64,000 nucleotides of DNA from Actinomycetes bacterium (lineage in GTDB: Bacteria > Actinomycetota > Coriobacteriia > Coriobacteriales > Eggerthellaceae): NCBI GenBank assembly GCA_023460315.1, contig JAEWQO010000070.1, positions 33,153-97,152 on the forward strand. Direction: 5' to 3'. Below the pieces are notes generated by a model, which had not been told where the DNA came from, ran no database searches, and saw only the letters and a program-made list of their open reading frames with translations. The position numbers and the translations under genes are program-made. Shown piece after piece: positions 15,682-25,258 of this stretch (positions within the stretch are counted from its first letter, which is position 1; each line of letters starts with the position of its first letter).

Positions 15682-17910
15682 ATGGAAAGGCATATGGCTG
15701 TTTGCCCGTACTGCGGTGCTGGCTGCAAGCTTGATCTGTTGGTTGAGAATGGACGTGTGGTAGGGGCCGAAGGCCTGAACGGTCTCACGAATCAAGGTGA
15801 GTTGTGCCTCAAGGGTTTGCATGGCTACGATTTCATCAATGACACGAAGATATTGACGCCGCGTATCTATCATCCCATGCTCCGGCGCCAGAAGGGCGCA
15901 CCGCTCGAGCGGGTCAGCTGGGACGAGGCGCTCGACTTCACAGCGAAGAGGCTTACGGAAATCAAAGAGAAGTATGGCCCCGATTCCATCATGCTCACGG
16001 GTTCTTCCCGCGGTCCGGGCAACGAGGCAAACTATGTGATGCAGAAATTCACGCGTGCCTGCATCGGGACGAACAACATAGATAACTGCGCTCGAACTTG
16101 ACATGGCCCAACAGTCATCGGTCTGATGGACACAGTTGGTTCTGGTTGTATGAGCTGCTCGATCCCCGGTATGGAGGATGCGGGCTGCATATTTCTGTTC
16201 GGATACAATCCGTCGGCATCCCATCCCATCGTCGCGCGTCGTATCGTGCGTGCGAAGGAGAAGGGGGCCAAAATTATCGTCGCTGATCCGCGCGTCATAG
16301 AGACGGCGCGTATCGCCGACATCTATCTTCCCATCAACAATGGGTGCAACATCGCGTTTCTCAATGCATTCGCTAACGTCATCGTTTCCGAGGGCCTTGC
16401 TGACAAGAAGTTCATCGAAGATCACACGAACGGCTTCGATGAGTGGTGGGAGACCATCAAGGAATACACGCCTGAATCCGTCGAGCACATCACCGGCGTG
16501 GATCCCGAAATGCTGCGTAAGGCGGCACGCATGTATGCAACCGCCGAGCCTTCCTCCATCGTGGGATGGGGCATGGGCGTCGCTCAGCAGAAGCAGAACG
16601 TCCTCACGGTTCATACGTTGGCGGCCATCGCGTGCATTTCCGGCCAGATCGGCAAGCCGAATTCGGGCCTGGCTCCCGTGCGTGGGCAGAACAACGTTCA
16701 GGGAAGCTGCGACATGGGCATGCTGCCGAATCTGTATCCTGGCTATCAGAAGGTCGAGGATCCAGCGGTACGCGAGAAATTCGCGCAGGCGTGGGGCGTT
16801 CCCGTGGAAAAGCTTTCGGACCATGTCGGCTACAAGCTCACCGACGTCGGCCACAACGTGGACGAGGGCAAGGTGCATGCGTTCTATAACTTTGGCGAAG
16901 ATCCGCTGCAGACCGAGCCGGACGCCAACGAGCTCAAGCGACAGCTTGGCGACCTGGATTTATTCATCTGTCAGGATATCTTCATGACGCAGACGACCCT
17001 TCTTGCCGACGTCATATTCCCCGGCACGTCATGGGGCGAACACGAAGGGGTGTTTACCGCGTCAGACCGCACGTTCCAGCGCTTTACGGCCGCGGTTCCG
17101 CCGAAAGGCGAATGCCGGCACGACTGGCAGATATTCCAGGAGCTCTCAACGCGCATGGGCTACCCCCTGCACTATGAGAACACGAAAGAGATATGGGACG
17201 AGGTGCGCGAGCTGTGCCCAAGCTTCTATGGAGCGACGTACGAGAAGATGGAGGGAGTCGGTCACGCGCAGTGGCCTATACCCACGCTCGAACATCCCGG
17301 CTCTCCCGACATGTTCCTCGGCGGTACGTTCACCACGCCCGACCATCGGGCGGTGCTCATGGCCCACGATTGGGAGCCTCCCACCGAGCTTCCCGATGAC
17401 ACGTATCCGCTCGTTCTCTGCACGGTGCGCGAGGTGGGGCATTATTCGTGCCGTTCGATGACGGGCAACTGCCGCGCTCTCTCGCTCTTGGCCGAAGAGC
17501 CGGGTGAAATCCATATCCATCCCGAGGATGCCAAGGGACGTGGCATTGGAGATGGCGAGCTTGTCCGCGCCTTTTCGCGCCGCGGCGAGGCCATGAGCCG
17601 GGCGGTGTTGGACGAACGCATCAACAAAGGCACGGTGTACATGACCTACCAGTGGTGGATAGGCAAATGCAACAATCTCACGCTCCATGCCGTCGATCCG
17701 CGTTCACACACGCCCGAAGACAAGTTCAGCGCATGCCAGGTTGAGGCAATCGAGGACCAGGTATGGGCCGAGCAGCATCTCCAGGAGCTTTACGGCTCCC
17801 TGAAGCAGGAGCTTGCGGAGACGGCTTCCGCTCAGGATGTCGATCCGATCGCCATCGGCCAGACCCCTGGCGCGAAAGTTGCACATCAATCTGAAAACGC
17901 GCTTGTCTAA
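15682..17910 (+). CDS. fdhF: Formate dehydrogenase H, selenocysteine-containing (UGA at 16099-16101)
   Basis: The product is 742 residues when the in-frame TGA is read as selenocysteine; otherwise two ORFs are seen (139 and 594 codons). Sec falls at residue 140, the same number as in E. coli FdhF, in the conserved context xxUHGPTVIGL. The [4Fe-4S] ligands Cys8, Cys11, Cys15 and Cys42 also match E. coli numbering. The rest is a molybdopterin oxidoreductase with the bis-MGD-binding and C-terminal dinucleotide-binding domains. It oxidises formate to CO2 and passes electrons to the Fe-S proteins of the complex. It has no Tat signal, so it is cytoplasmic. GGAGG precedes ATG 15682. Confidence 0.96.
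16099..16130 (+). promoter_or_regulatory. Selenocysteine codon and SECIS stem-loop of fdhF
   Basis: TGA at 16099-16101 is followed 14 bases later by CATC (16116-16119), loop GGTCT (16120-16124) and GATG (16125-16128), with a T-G pair extending the stem. The GGTCU apical loop is the sequence SelB recognises in E. coli fdhF, and it sits at the expected distance from the UGA. This supports recoding rather than a nonsense mutation. Confidence 0.85.
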
Positions 17911-17929
17911 AACGCGTTGCGTGCGTATG

Positions 17930-17953
17930 CCCGGAAGCCGTCCGGCTTCCGGG
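17930..17953 (+). repeat. Perfect hairpin between fdhF and hyfA
   Basis: CCCGGAAGCCG (17930-17940) and CGGCTTCCGGG (17943-17953) form an 11-bp perfect inverted repeat with almost no loop. There is no T-run, so it is more likely an mRNA-stability or processing element that sets different levels of fdhF and hyf message than a terminator. Confidence 0.6.
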
Positions 17954-17976
17954 CCGTCAGAGATCAAGGAGCGGAT

Positions 17977-18567
17977 GTGAATCGATTCATTGCCATACAT
18001 CCCGACCGGTGTATAGGCTGCGGCACCTGTCGGGCGGCATGTAGCGAGGGACATCAGGAAGTCGGAATGCAGGGCGAGCCGCGGATCGCCCTGATTACGA
18101 CGCGCGAGGTGTCCGCTGCTGTCACATGCCATCATTGTGAGGGGGCGCCCTGCTTGCAGGTGTGTCCCGTCAACGCCATCGGTCGCCAAGACGGTGCGGT
18201 GATCGTGAGCGAGCAGCGTTGTATCGGATGCAAGCTCTGTTCTGTCGTCTGTCCGTTTGGAGCCATCCACCCATCCGGCACGTCTATCGCGGGTGTCGCG
18301 GGAGAGATGACGAAGACGCCGACGTTTCCGGCCAGCTTGGATCCGATACTGCGGTGGGAGATCGGCGTCTACACGTGCGCGGTCAAATGCGACCTGTGCG
18401 GCTATGACGAGACGGGCCCGCATTGTGTTCCCGCTTGCCCCACGAACGCTCTCGAGTATGTCACGCCCGACAGCGCAGTGGAGGTCGGCAAGGACAAGCG
18501 CGTGCGTGCCGCGAGCCAAAACGGGTCCATGGCCCCTGACATCGCGACGATAAGGAGGATGAAATGA
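17977..18567 (+). CDS. hyfA: Hydrogenase-4 component A, 4Fe-4S protein
   Basis: The product is 196 residues with four [4Fe-4S] cluster motifs (CIGCGTCRAAC, CHHCEGAPCLQVCP, CIGCKLCSVVCP, CDLCGYDETGPHCVPACP), the HyfA/HycB pattern. It links formate dehydrogenase H electrically to the hydrogenase module. The GTG at 17977 was chosen because AAGGAG lies just upstream; the longer 216-residue reading begins inside the hairpin. The stop overlaps hyfB by 4 bases. Relative to the paralogue at 15118, this copy has a longer insertion before the last cluster. Confidence 0.87.
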   Translation: MNRFIAIHPDRCIGCGTCRAACSEGHQEVGMQGEPRIALITTREVSAAVTCHHCEGAPCLQVCPVNAIGRQDGAVIVSEQRCIGCKLCSVVCPFGAIHPSGTSIAGVAGEMTKTPTFPASLDPILRWEIGVYTCAVKCDLCGYDETGPHCVPACPTNALEYVTPDSAVEVGKDKRVRAASQNGSMAPDIATIRRMK

Positions 18568-20582
18568 GCGCTTCGACCCTGTTTCTGATCTCCATCGCGG
18601 TGTCGTGCGTTGGGGGTGTCGTGTCCATTCTGCTCAAGCGCGCCGAGGTGGCATCCAAGAATGTCGGTTGCGTGTTCGGTGCTCTCGCGGCGCTGTTCGG
18701 GCTTGCTGCGGGTCTGGCGGCCATATTCGGCTCTCCCGAAGTGGTGAGCGCGACGACGCCGTTCTCGTTCGCGTCGTTCACGTTGCTGTTCAATCCCTTG
18801 GCAGGCCTGCTCGTGACCGTCATCTCGCTGCTGGCCCTCGTCGCGTGGATATACGGGCTCACCTATTTCGACGAGTATCGGGGCAAGGGCATGGGCACGG
18901 CAGGGTTCTTCATGAACCTGTTCGTCGCTTCCATGATGCTGGTCATCTGCTCCGACAACGCGTTCTGGTTTCTCGTGTTCTTCGAGCTGATGTCGTTGAC
19001 TTCGTATTTTCTCGTCATCATCGAGCAGGATGAGAATTCCATACGTGGCGGCTTCCTCTACCTGATCATGGCGCATATCGGGTTTCTGCTCATCATGATC
19101 GCGTTCTTCACGATGGCGGGCATTACGGGGAGCTTCGAGTTCTCCGCGTTCCGCGAAACGCAGTTTGCGGCACCGGTCGCCTCGCTCGTGTTCATGCTCT
19201 CGTTCATTGGATTCGGATGTAAGGCGGGCATGGTTCCCTTCCATTCGTGGCTTCCGCAGGCCCATCCCGCCGCTCCTTCGAACGTGTCGGCCCTCATGTC
19301 GGGCGGCATGATCAAGATCGGCGTGTTCGGCATGATCAAGGTGGGGCTTGACCTTTTGCAGTCCTGCCCGGTCGAGCTCTGGTGGGGCATCGTGGTGCTC
19401 GTCTTCGGTGCGGTGTCGTCGGTGCTTGGCGTGGTCTATGCGCTTGCCGAGCATGACATCAAGCGGCTGCTTGCCTACCATTCGGTCGAAAACATCGGCA
19501 TCATCCTTCTCGGCGTTGGGGTCGGCTTTGTCGGCGTTGCCGTCGACCAGCCGGTGCTGGCCGCGATCGGCATCATGGCGGGGCTTTACCACCTGCTGAA
19601 CCATGCCATGTTCAAGGGGCTGCTGTTCCTCGGCGCCGGCTCGGTGCTCTACAGCACGGGCACGCGCAACATGGAAAAGATGGGGGGCCTTGCCCGTGTC
19701 ATGCCGGTCACGGCGATGTGTTTCCTCATTGGGTCGCTTGCCATCTCCGCCATTCCTCCCTTGAATGGGTTCGTGTCCGAGTGGTTCACCTACCAGTCGA
19801 TGTTCAGCGCGGCGTTTGCCGGCGATGCGATCGTGAAGGTGTTTGCGGCGTTCGGCGTGGTGGCCCTCGCCATCACGGGCGCGCTCGCGGTCACGTGCTT
19901 CGTGAAGGCGTACGGCGTGACGTTCCTGTCGGCGCCGCGCTCTCGAGCGGCCCGGAATGCCCATGAGGTGGAAGGTCCCATGAAGGCGAGCATGGTGTTC
20001 CTTGCCGTGATCTGCATCGTCTTGGGCGTGGGTGCACCGTGGATTGCCCCGGTCATGGCATCCATCGCCTCGTCTGTCCTCGCCGATCCCAACGTGACGG
20101 TGGCGGTAGGCGGGACGCTGGTGAATCCCGACCTGGGTTCCGCCGTTTCGACGCCGCTCATGGCGGTGCTGCTGATCGCGTTAATCGTCTTGCCCGTCCT
20201 CCTGCGGGCAGCGCTTGGCAGAGGGGGAGTGGGCGAGCGGCACGATCCGTGGGCGTGCGGTTACCAGCCTGACGCGTCGATGCCCGTTGTGGCGACCAGC
20301 TTTGCCTCTCAGGTCGAGATGTTCCTTGATCCGCTCTATCGCGTCCGTGCTGCGGTGTCACGGCAGAGCGGCAAGTTCGTCGCCCTGTTCGAGGGCACGG
20401 TGAAGGGTGCCCAGGTGGCTGAGACGGTGGGCGACAAGTATCTGGTCGACACCGTGGCGGCGTTTGTCAACTGGCTCAGCCGCAAGGTGCAGAGGATTGA
20501 AGGCGGCGACTTCCGCGTATACATCGTGTACATCGTGGTGGCGCTTGTTTTCTTTCTCTGCCTGACCATTCTGGTTAAGTAG
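18564..20582 (+). CDS. hyfB: Hydrogenase-4 component B, proton-translocating membrane subunit
   Basis: The product is 672 residues and highly hydrophobic, with about 14-16 predicted helices. It belongs to the NuoL/M/N-Mrp antiporter family. Conserved antiporter features include the KAGMVPFHSWLPQAHPAAPSNVSALMSGGMIK segment (split here as KAGMVPFHSWLPQAHPAA and following residues) and HDIKRLLAYHSVENIGI. The C-terminal helical extension resembles the lateral arm of NuoL. It is the ortholog of E. coli HyfB/HycC and part of the membrane arm of formate hydrogenlyase. ATG 18564 overlaps the hyfA stop. Confidence 0.92.
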   Translation: MSASTLFLISIAVSCVGGVVSILLKRAEVASKNVGCVFGALAALFGLAAGLAAIFGSPEVVSATTPFSFASFTLLFNPLAGLLVTVISLLALVAWIYGLTYFDEYRGKGMGTAGFFMNLFVASMMLVICSDNAFWFLVFFELMSLTSYFLVIIEQDENSIRGGFLYLIMAHIGFLLIMIAFFTMAGITGSFEFSAFRETQFAAPVASLVFMLSFIGFGCKAGMVPFHSWLPQAHPAAPSNVSALMSGGMIKIGVFGMIKVGLDLLQSCPVELWWGIVVLVFGAVSSVLGVVYALAEHDIKRLLAYHSVENIGIILLGVGVGFVGVAVDQPVLAAIGIMAGLYHLLNHAMFKGLLFLGAGSVLYSTGTRNMEKMGGLARVMPVTAMCFLIGSLAISAIPPLNGFVSEWFTYQSMFSAAFAGDAIVKVFAAFGVVALAITGALAVTCFVKAYGVTFLSAPRSRAARNAHEVEGPMKASMVFLAVICIVLGVGAPWIAPVMASIASSVLADPNVTVAVGGTLVNPDLGSAVSTPLMAVLLIALIVLPVLLRAALGRGGVGERHDPWACGYQPDASMPVVATSFASQVEMFLDPLYRVRAAVSRQSGKFVALFEGTVKGAQVAETVGDKYLVDTVAAFVNWLSRKVQRIEGGDFRVYIVYIVVALVFFLCLTILVK

Positions 20583-20592
20583 GAGGTGTGCA

Positions 20593-21522
20593 ATGACTGA
20601 AATCATTATCGCGATCGTGCAATGCCTCCTGCTCGTGGCGTTGGCTCCGCTTGTGTCGGGGACGGCGCGCTGGATGCGCGCCAAGATGCACACGCGTCGC
20701 GGGCCGTCCGTCCTGCAGGATTACTACGATCTCTTCAAGCTGCTCAAGCGGCAGGACGTTCACACGGCCGATTCGAGCTTCGTCTCTCGGCTGATGCCGC
20801 CGTTGTACTTTGGCACGATGCTCGTTTTGGCGTGCGGCATGCCGATGCTGACGCGGCTCTGTCCCGTTCCGGTGCTCGGCGACATCATCACGATCATCTA
20901 TCTGCTGGCGCTGCCGCGTTTCTTCTTCGCCTTGGCCGGCGTCGACAGCTCGAACGCCTATGCGGGCGTCGGCGGCATCCGTGAGCTGCTGGTGGGCGTG
21001 CTGGTTGAGCCGTCCATGATGCTGTCGCTTCTGGTGGCCGCCCTTGCCACGGGCACGACGAACATCGGCCAGATGGGGCTTGCGGTCGGTTCATTTCAAA
21101 CCGGCTCGCCGGTGGCCGTGGTGGTGGCCGGCGTGGCTTTTGCCATCGCCTGTTACATCGAGCTTGGGAAGTTGCCCTATGACATGGCGGAGGCCGAGCA
21201 GGAGATTCAGGAGGGGCCGTTGGCTGAGTACTCCGGCGCGTCCCTTGCCATGGTCAAAGTGTCCATGTCCATGAAGCAAATCGTCGTGGCGAGTCTGTTT
21301 GTGGCCGTGTTCCTGCCGTTTGGCAGCGCGGTCGACCTCTCTCTTCCCTCGCTCGCGATCGGGTTGGTCACGTATGCGGTGAAAGTGGCGCTTGTCTTCT
21401 TCGTGTGTTCGATCGTGGAGAATCTCGTCGCTCGTGTCCGCTACAAATTGATGGGCCGCCAGACATGGACGGTCGTGGGCGTCTCGGTGCTCGCGTTCGT
21501 GTTCTGCGTGCTCGGCGTCTAG
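20593..21522 (+). CDS. hyfC: Hydrogenase-4 component C (NuoH-like membrane subunit)
   Basis: The product is 309 residues with about eight membrane helices and the NuoH/HycD/HyfC family signatures: RRGPSVLQDYYDLFKLLKR near the N-terminus and the conserved cytoplasmic loop ELGKLPYDMAEAEQEIQEGP. This subunit connects the hydrogenase module to the antiporter-like subunits and equals the quinone-site subunit of complex I, though formate hydrogenlyase does not use quinone. GGAGG precedes the ATG. It lies 10 bases after hyfB. Confidence 0.93.
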   Translation: MTEIIIAIVQCLLLVALAPLVSGTARWMRAKMHTRRGPSVLQDYYDLFKLLKRQDVHTADSSFVSRLMPPLYFGTMLVLACGMPMLTRLCPVPVLGDIITIIYLLALPRFFFALAGVDSSNAYAGVGGIRELLVGVLVEPSMMLSLLVAALATGTTNIGQMGLAVGSFQTGSPVAVVVAGVAFAIACYIELGKLPYDMAEAEQEIQEGPLAEYSGASLAMVKVSMSMKQIVVASLFVAVFLPFGSAVDLSLPSLAIGLVTYAVKVALVFFVCSIVENLVARVRYKLMGRQTWTVVGVSVLAFVFCVLGV

Positions 21523-21543
21523 GCGAGAAGGAGGACATGAATC

Positions 21544-22998
21544 ATGATTGAAACGACGCTTTCGGTTCTCGCCATCGCTTCGATAGCCGTCCCGTTCATG
21601 GGGGCTCTGCTTATCGTGGTGTGCCCGCAACGTGCGGCGAAATGGATCTGCGTCACGGCCGCTGCGGTGTCGACCGCGCTCACCGTCGGTGCCTGGTGTG
21701 CGCTGGGCGGCAGCGGCGAGGAATCGGTCTCGGTGACGGTTGCGATGTTGGGCGATGCCGAGATACTGGGGTTTGTGTTCGACAAGATGAGCGTGATGCT
21801 CGCCGCGTGCTTTGTCAGCATTGGCCTGCTCATCTCAATCTACTCAATCGGGTATATGAACGCAGGCAACCGCGAACACCCCGATGTTCCGCGCAGGAGG
21901 TTCTACGCGTTCTTCACCGTGTTCATCGGGGCTATGGCCGGGGTCGTGTTCAGCTCGACCGTAGTCGGCCAGCTGGTGTTCTTTGAGATCACCGGCGCCT
22001 GTTCCTGGGCGCTCATCGGCTACTACGGCACGCCGACGGCGCGCAAAGCCGCAATGAAGGCTCTCATCATCACCCATATCGCTTCGCTTGGCCTCTACAT
22101 TGCTGCTGCAGCACTCTACGTGCAGACCGGCACCTTCGCCGTGACGGCCATCGCGGGGCTCGATGATTGGTGGAAAGCGTTCATCTTGCTGTGCGTCCTG
22201 TTTGCCGCTTGGGGCAAGTCCGCCCAGCTTCCTCTGTACATGTGGCTGCCCTCGGCCATGGAGGCACCCACGCCGGTGTCTGCCTACCTGCACGGAGCCT
22301 CGATGGTGAAGGTGGGCGTGGCGGTGTTTGCACGAGAACTCATCGGAGCGGGCACGGTGCCTGAGGTTGTGGGATGGGTTGTCGTCGTCGGCGCGATTGC
22401 CACGATGCTGTTCAGCTTCTTCATGTATCTGCCTCAAAAAGACATGAAGCGCCTGTTGGCATTTTCGACCATCTCGCAGCTCTCCTACATTTTTCTTGCG
22501 TTTGCGTTCTTCATCTTTGGGAGCAACCTCGCTTTTGAGGGCGGCATCATGCATATATTCAACCATGCATTCGCCAAGACGCTGTTCTTCTTGGTTGCCG
22601 GCGCGTTCAGCTACACCTTGGGCACGCGCATGCTGCCCAAGATCAAAGGGGTGCTCAAGAAGCAGCCGCTGCTCGGCGTGGGCTTTGCCTGTGCGGCGCT
22701 CGCCATTGCCGGCGTGCCGCCCCTGAACGGTTTCTTCAGCAAGTTCGCCATCTTCTCCGGCAGCTTCCAGGTTGCGGAAGGCAACTGGATCCTCATGATC
22801 ATTGTGGTGGTTGCCTTGTTGGAGACGGTCGGTTGCTTTGCGTGGTTTCTCAAGTGGATGGGCAGCGTGTTGCCAGGGGAGCCGTCTGAGACGGTGGCCG
22901 AGGCGACGCCGGTGCCGAAGCCCATGGTGGGCGTGTTTGTGGTCCTGATCATCATGACGGTGGCGTCGAGCTTCATCGCCGCAGCGTGGTTGGGGTGA
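21544..22998 (+). CDS. hyfD: Hydrogenase-4 component D, antiporter-like subunit
   Basis: The product is 484 residues, a NuoL/M-type antiporter subunit with roughly 14 helices. It contains the KSAQLPLYMWLPSAMEAPTP box, where the lysine and the helix-breaking prolines are typical of proton-channel subunits, and KDMKRLLAFSTISQLSYI. The length matches E. coli HyfD (479). HyfD is specific to hydrogenase-4 type complexes and absent from hydrogenase-3, which is one reason to call this FHL-2. It would add a second proton-pumping channel. Confidence 0.9.
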   Translation: MIETTLSVLAIASIAVPFMGALLIVVCPQRAAKWICVTAAAVSTALTVGAWCALGGSGEESVSVTVAMLGDAEILGFVFDKMSVMLAACFVSIGLLISIYSIGYMNAGNREHPDVPRRRFYAFFTVFIGAMAGVVFSSTVVGQLVFFEITGACSWALIGYYGTPTARKAAMKALIITHIASLGLYIAAAALYVQTGTFAVTAIAGLDDWWKAFILLCVLFAAWGKSAQLPLYMWLPSAMEAPTPVSAYLHGASMVKVGVAVFARELIGAGTVPEVVGWVVVVGAIATMLFSFFMYLPQKDMKRLLAFSTISQLSYIFLAFAFFIFGSNLAFEGGIMHIFNHAFAKTLFFLVAGAFSYTLGTRMLPKIKGVLKKQPLLGVGFACAALAIAGVPPLNGFFSKFAIFSGSFQVAEGNWILMIIVVVALLETVGCFAWFLKWMGSVLPGEPSETVAEATPVPKPMVGVFVVLIIMTVASSFIAAAWLG

Positions 22999-23007
22999 GG
23001 AGACGAA

Positions 23008-23661
23008 ATGACTGGATATTCGTTGGTAAACATATTGGGCGGCCTGCTCATCGTCACCTCGATGCTCGTCGTGTTGGCCAAGACGCCCCGGCGGGCGGCG
23101 TACCTGTATGCGGCCCAATCGCTCGTGATCGTGTCGCTGTTCGTGGCGCTCGGGGCGACGACCGGCTCGGATGAGCTGTTCACTTGGGCCAGCACCGCGT
23201 TCGTCACCAAGGTGCTCATCGTCCCGGGCATCATCCTGTACACCGTCCGCAAGATGGGCGACGCAGGGGCCGGCCTTGCGCCGAAACTCTCGCCGGTGAA
23301 GACCATTGTGGTCATCGCCATCGAGGTGTTTCTGTGCTTCGTGGTCGTCCAGGGCGTGCACTTGCCCATGGTCGAAGAAGTCAAGCCCGCGTTGGCGATA
23401 TCGCTCGCGCACTTCTTCATCGGCCTCACGTGCATCGTCACGCAACGCAACATCGTGAAGCAGATATTCGGGTACTGCCTCATGGAGAATGGCTCCCATG
23501 TGACGCTGGCGCTGCTCGCGCCTCAAGCCCCCGAGCTCGTGGAGGTCGGCATTGCGACCGATGCCTTCTTCGCGGTCATCATCATGGCTGTCATGGTGCT
23601 GCGCATTTACCGCACGGCGCACACGCTGGATGCCGACGATCTCATGGAACTGAAAGGGTAG
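23008..23661 (+). CDS. hyfE: Hydrogenase-4 component E
   Basis: The product is 217 residues with six to seven predicted helices. It is the NuoK-related subunit specific to Hyf-type hydrogenases and corresponds in length to E. coli HyfE (216). It contains FGYCLMENGSHVTLAL, a typical NuoK-like glutamate-bearing helix. Ten bases separate it from hyfD and 4 from hyfF. Its presence, with HyfD and HyfF, marks a longer membrane arm than hydrogenase-3 has. Confidence 0.88.
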   Translation: MTGYSLVNILGGLLIVTSMLVVLAKTPRRAAYLYAAQSLVIVSLFVALGATTGSDELFTWASTAFVTKVLIVPGIILYTVRKMGDAGAGLAPKLSPVKTIVVIAIEVFLCFVVVQGVHLPMVEEVKPALAISLAHFFIGLTCIVTQRNIVKQIFGYCLMENGSHVTLALLAPQAPELVEVGIATDAFFAVIIMAVMVLRIYRTAHTLDADDLMELKG

Positions 23662-23665
23662 GGGA

Positions 23666-25252
23666 ATGACCATGGACTACTCAATGTTGGTCGTCGTGCT
23701 CATGGTGGTGCCGCTCGCCGCATCGCTCATCATCGCCGCATTGCCGTCGAAGAGCGTGTCGCGCGGCGTGTACGAGGCCGTGCATCTCGTGTCCCTCGCT
23801 GCGGTGCTCGTGCTCTCGCTCTTCTTGGTCTCACAGGTCGTCTTCTCTGGCCAGGCGATCAATGCCGTCGGGCTGTGGTTCCACCTTGATGCCCTTGGAA
23901 GCGTGTTTGTCGCCTTGATCGGCGTCGTCGGGTTCCTGACGGGCTTCTATTCGTTGTCCTACATCCGCAATGACGTCAAGATCGGGCACATGGATGCATC
24001 GCACGTCAAGCAGTACTACGCATTCTTCAACTTGTTCGTGTTCTCGATGCTCGTTGTCTCCCTGTCAAACAACATCATCATGATGTGGGTCGCCATCGAG
24101 GCGACGACGCTGTCGACGGTGTTCCTTGTGGGTGCCTACACCACCAAGCTTTGCCTTGAAGCAGCATGGAAGTACATCATCGTTTGCACGGCCGGCGTGG
24201 CCTTTGGCCTCTATGGCACGGTGTTGGTCTACGCCAACGCGGCCGACGTCATGGCGGACCCCCATCAGGCGGTGTTCTGGACGTCCCTGTTGCCGTATGC
24301 CTCTCAGTTTGACGTCGTGCTCATGGAGATCGCCTTCGTGTTCGCGGCTATTGGTTTCGGCACGAAAGCGGGACTTTTTCCCATGCACACCTGGCTGCCC
24401 GACGCGCACTCCGAAGCGCCGAGTCCCGTCTCTGGTCTCCTCTCGGGAGTGTTGCTGAAGTGTGCCATGCTCATCATCATCCGGTTTTATATTTTGGCCA
24501 TACAGGCGCTCGGATCGACGTTTCCGCAGACAGTCATGCTTATTCTTGGACTATGTTCAGTCGTTGTCGCCGCTCTTGCCGTGTTTTCGCAAGACGATAT
24601 CAAGCGTAAGCTGGCCTATAGCTCGTGCGAGAACATCGGCATCGTTGCGCTCTGCCTGGGCTTCGGCGGCTCGCTTGGCGTGGCGGCCGCGTTGCTGCAT
24701 TGCATCGTACACGGCCTGACGAAGTCGTTCATGTTCTGTCTGTCAGGGAATCTGCTCGTTAAATACGGGACACGTGACCTCAAGGCTATCAAAGGAGTCA
24801 TCCAGGTCGCGCCAGTCACGGCGGTGTTGCTGTGCATGGGGTGCTTCGCGCTGTCGGCGTTTCCTCCTTTTGCATTGTTCATTTCCGAGGTCATGGCGTT
24901 TGTCGCCGGCATCGTCAGCGACAAACTTTGGATTGTCGTCGTCATGGCCCTGGCCTTGACCGTTGTAATTGCCGCGTTTGTCAAAGTGGCAGCTGGTTCG
25001 GCTTTGGGAAAGGCGCCGGAAGGTATGGAGAAGAAGGATGTCGGGGCGCTTGCCCTTGCTCCGGAGATCGTGCTTATCGTAATGATCCTGTGGTTCGGTG
25101 TGGCCTTGCCGCAACCGGTGCTCACCGGAATCGAGTCCGCGACAGCCATCGTGCTGCAGGAGGACACCGACGTGTTGCATCAAGCCCCCCTGTTCAAAGA
25201 TCTGTTTGCCGCAACCGACCAGGCGCATGCGTCTGCGTCGGTGGAGGAGTGA
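23666..25252 (+). CDS. hyfF: Hydrogenase-4 component F, antiporter-like subunit
   Basis: The product is 528 residues, the third NuoL/M/N-like antiporter subunit of the complex, with about 14 helices and the KAGLFPMHTWLPDAHSEAP and DDIKRKLAYSSCENIGI boxes. It corresponds to E. coli HyfF (526). ATG 23666 has a weak GGGG site; ATG 23672 is a possible alternative. Three antiporter modules in one formate hydrogenlyase (HyfB, D, F) predict a higher proton-per-H2 stoichiometry than the hydrogenase-3 type, an inference from complex I mechanics. Confidence 0.91.
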   Translation: MTMDYSMLVVVLMVVPLAASLIIAALPSKSVSRGVYEAVHLVSLAAVLVLSLFLVSQVVFSGQAINAVGLWFHLDALGSVFVALIGVVGFLTGFYSLSYIRNDVKIGHMDASHVKQYYAFFNLFVFSMLVVSLSNNIIMMWVAIEATTLSTVFLVGAYTTKLCLEAAWKYIIVCTAGVAFGLYGTVLVYANAADVMADPHQAVFWTSLLPYASQFDVVLMEIAFVFAAIGFGTKAGLFPMHTWLPDAHSEAPSPVSGLLSGVLLKCAMLIIIRFYILAIQALGSTFPQTVMLILGLCSVVVAALAVFSQDDIKRKLAYSSCENIGIVALCLGFGGSLGVAAALLHCIVHGLTKSFMFCLSGNLLVKYGTRDLKAIKGVIQVAPVTAVLLCMGCFALSAFPPFALFISEVMAFVAGIVSDKLWIVVVMALALTVVIAAFVKVAAGSALGKAPEGMEKKDVGALALAPEIVLIVMILWFGVALPQPVLTGIESATAIVLQEDTDVLHQAPLFKDLFAATDQAHASASVEE

Positions 25253-25258
25253 AGTCCT

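Noticed and set aside
15682..17910. fdhF as two genes or a nonsense pseudogene
   Set aside because: The TGA falls exactly at the position of Sec140 of E. coli FdhF in a conserved context, with a GGTCT-loop stem after it and a full selenocysteine system nearby.
18402..19964. 520-codon minus-strand ORF opposite hyfA/hyfB
   Set aside because: Its composition (His/Arg/Asp/Glu rich) is the complement of hydrophobic membrane-protein codons.
21844..23673. 609-codon minus-strand ORF opposite hyfD/hyfE
   Set aside because: Again the complement of membrane-protein codons, with no motifs.
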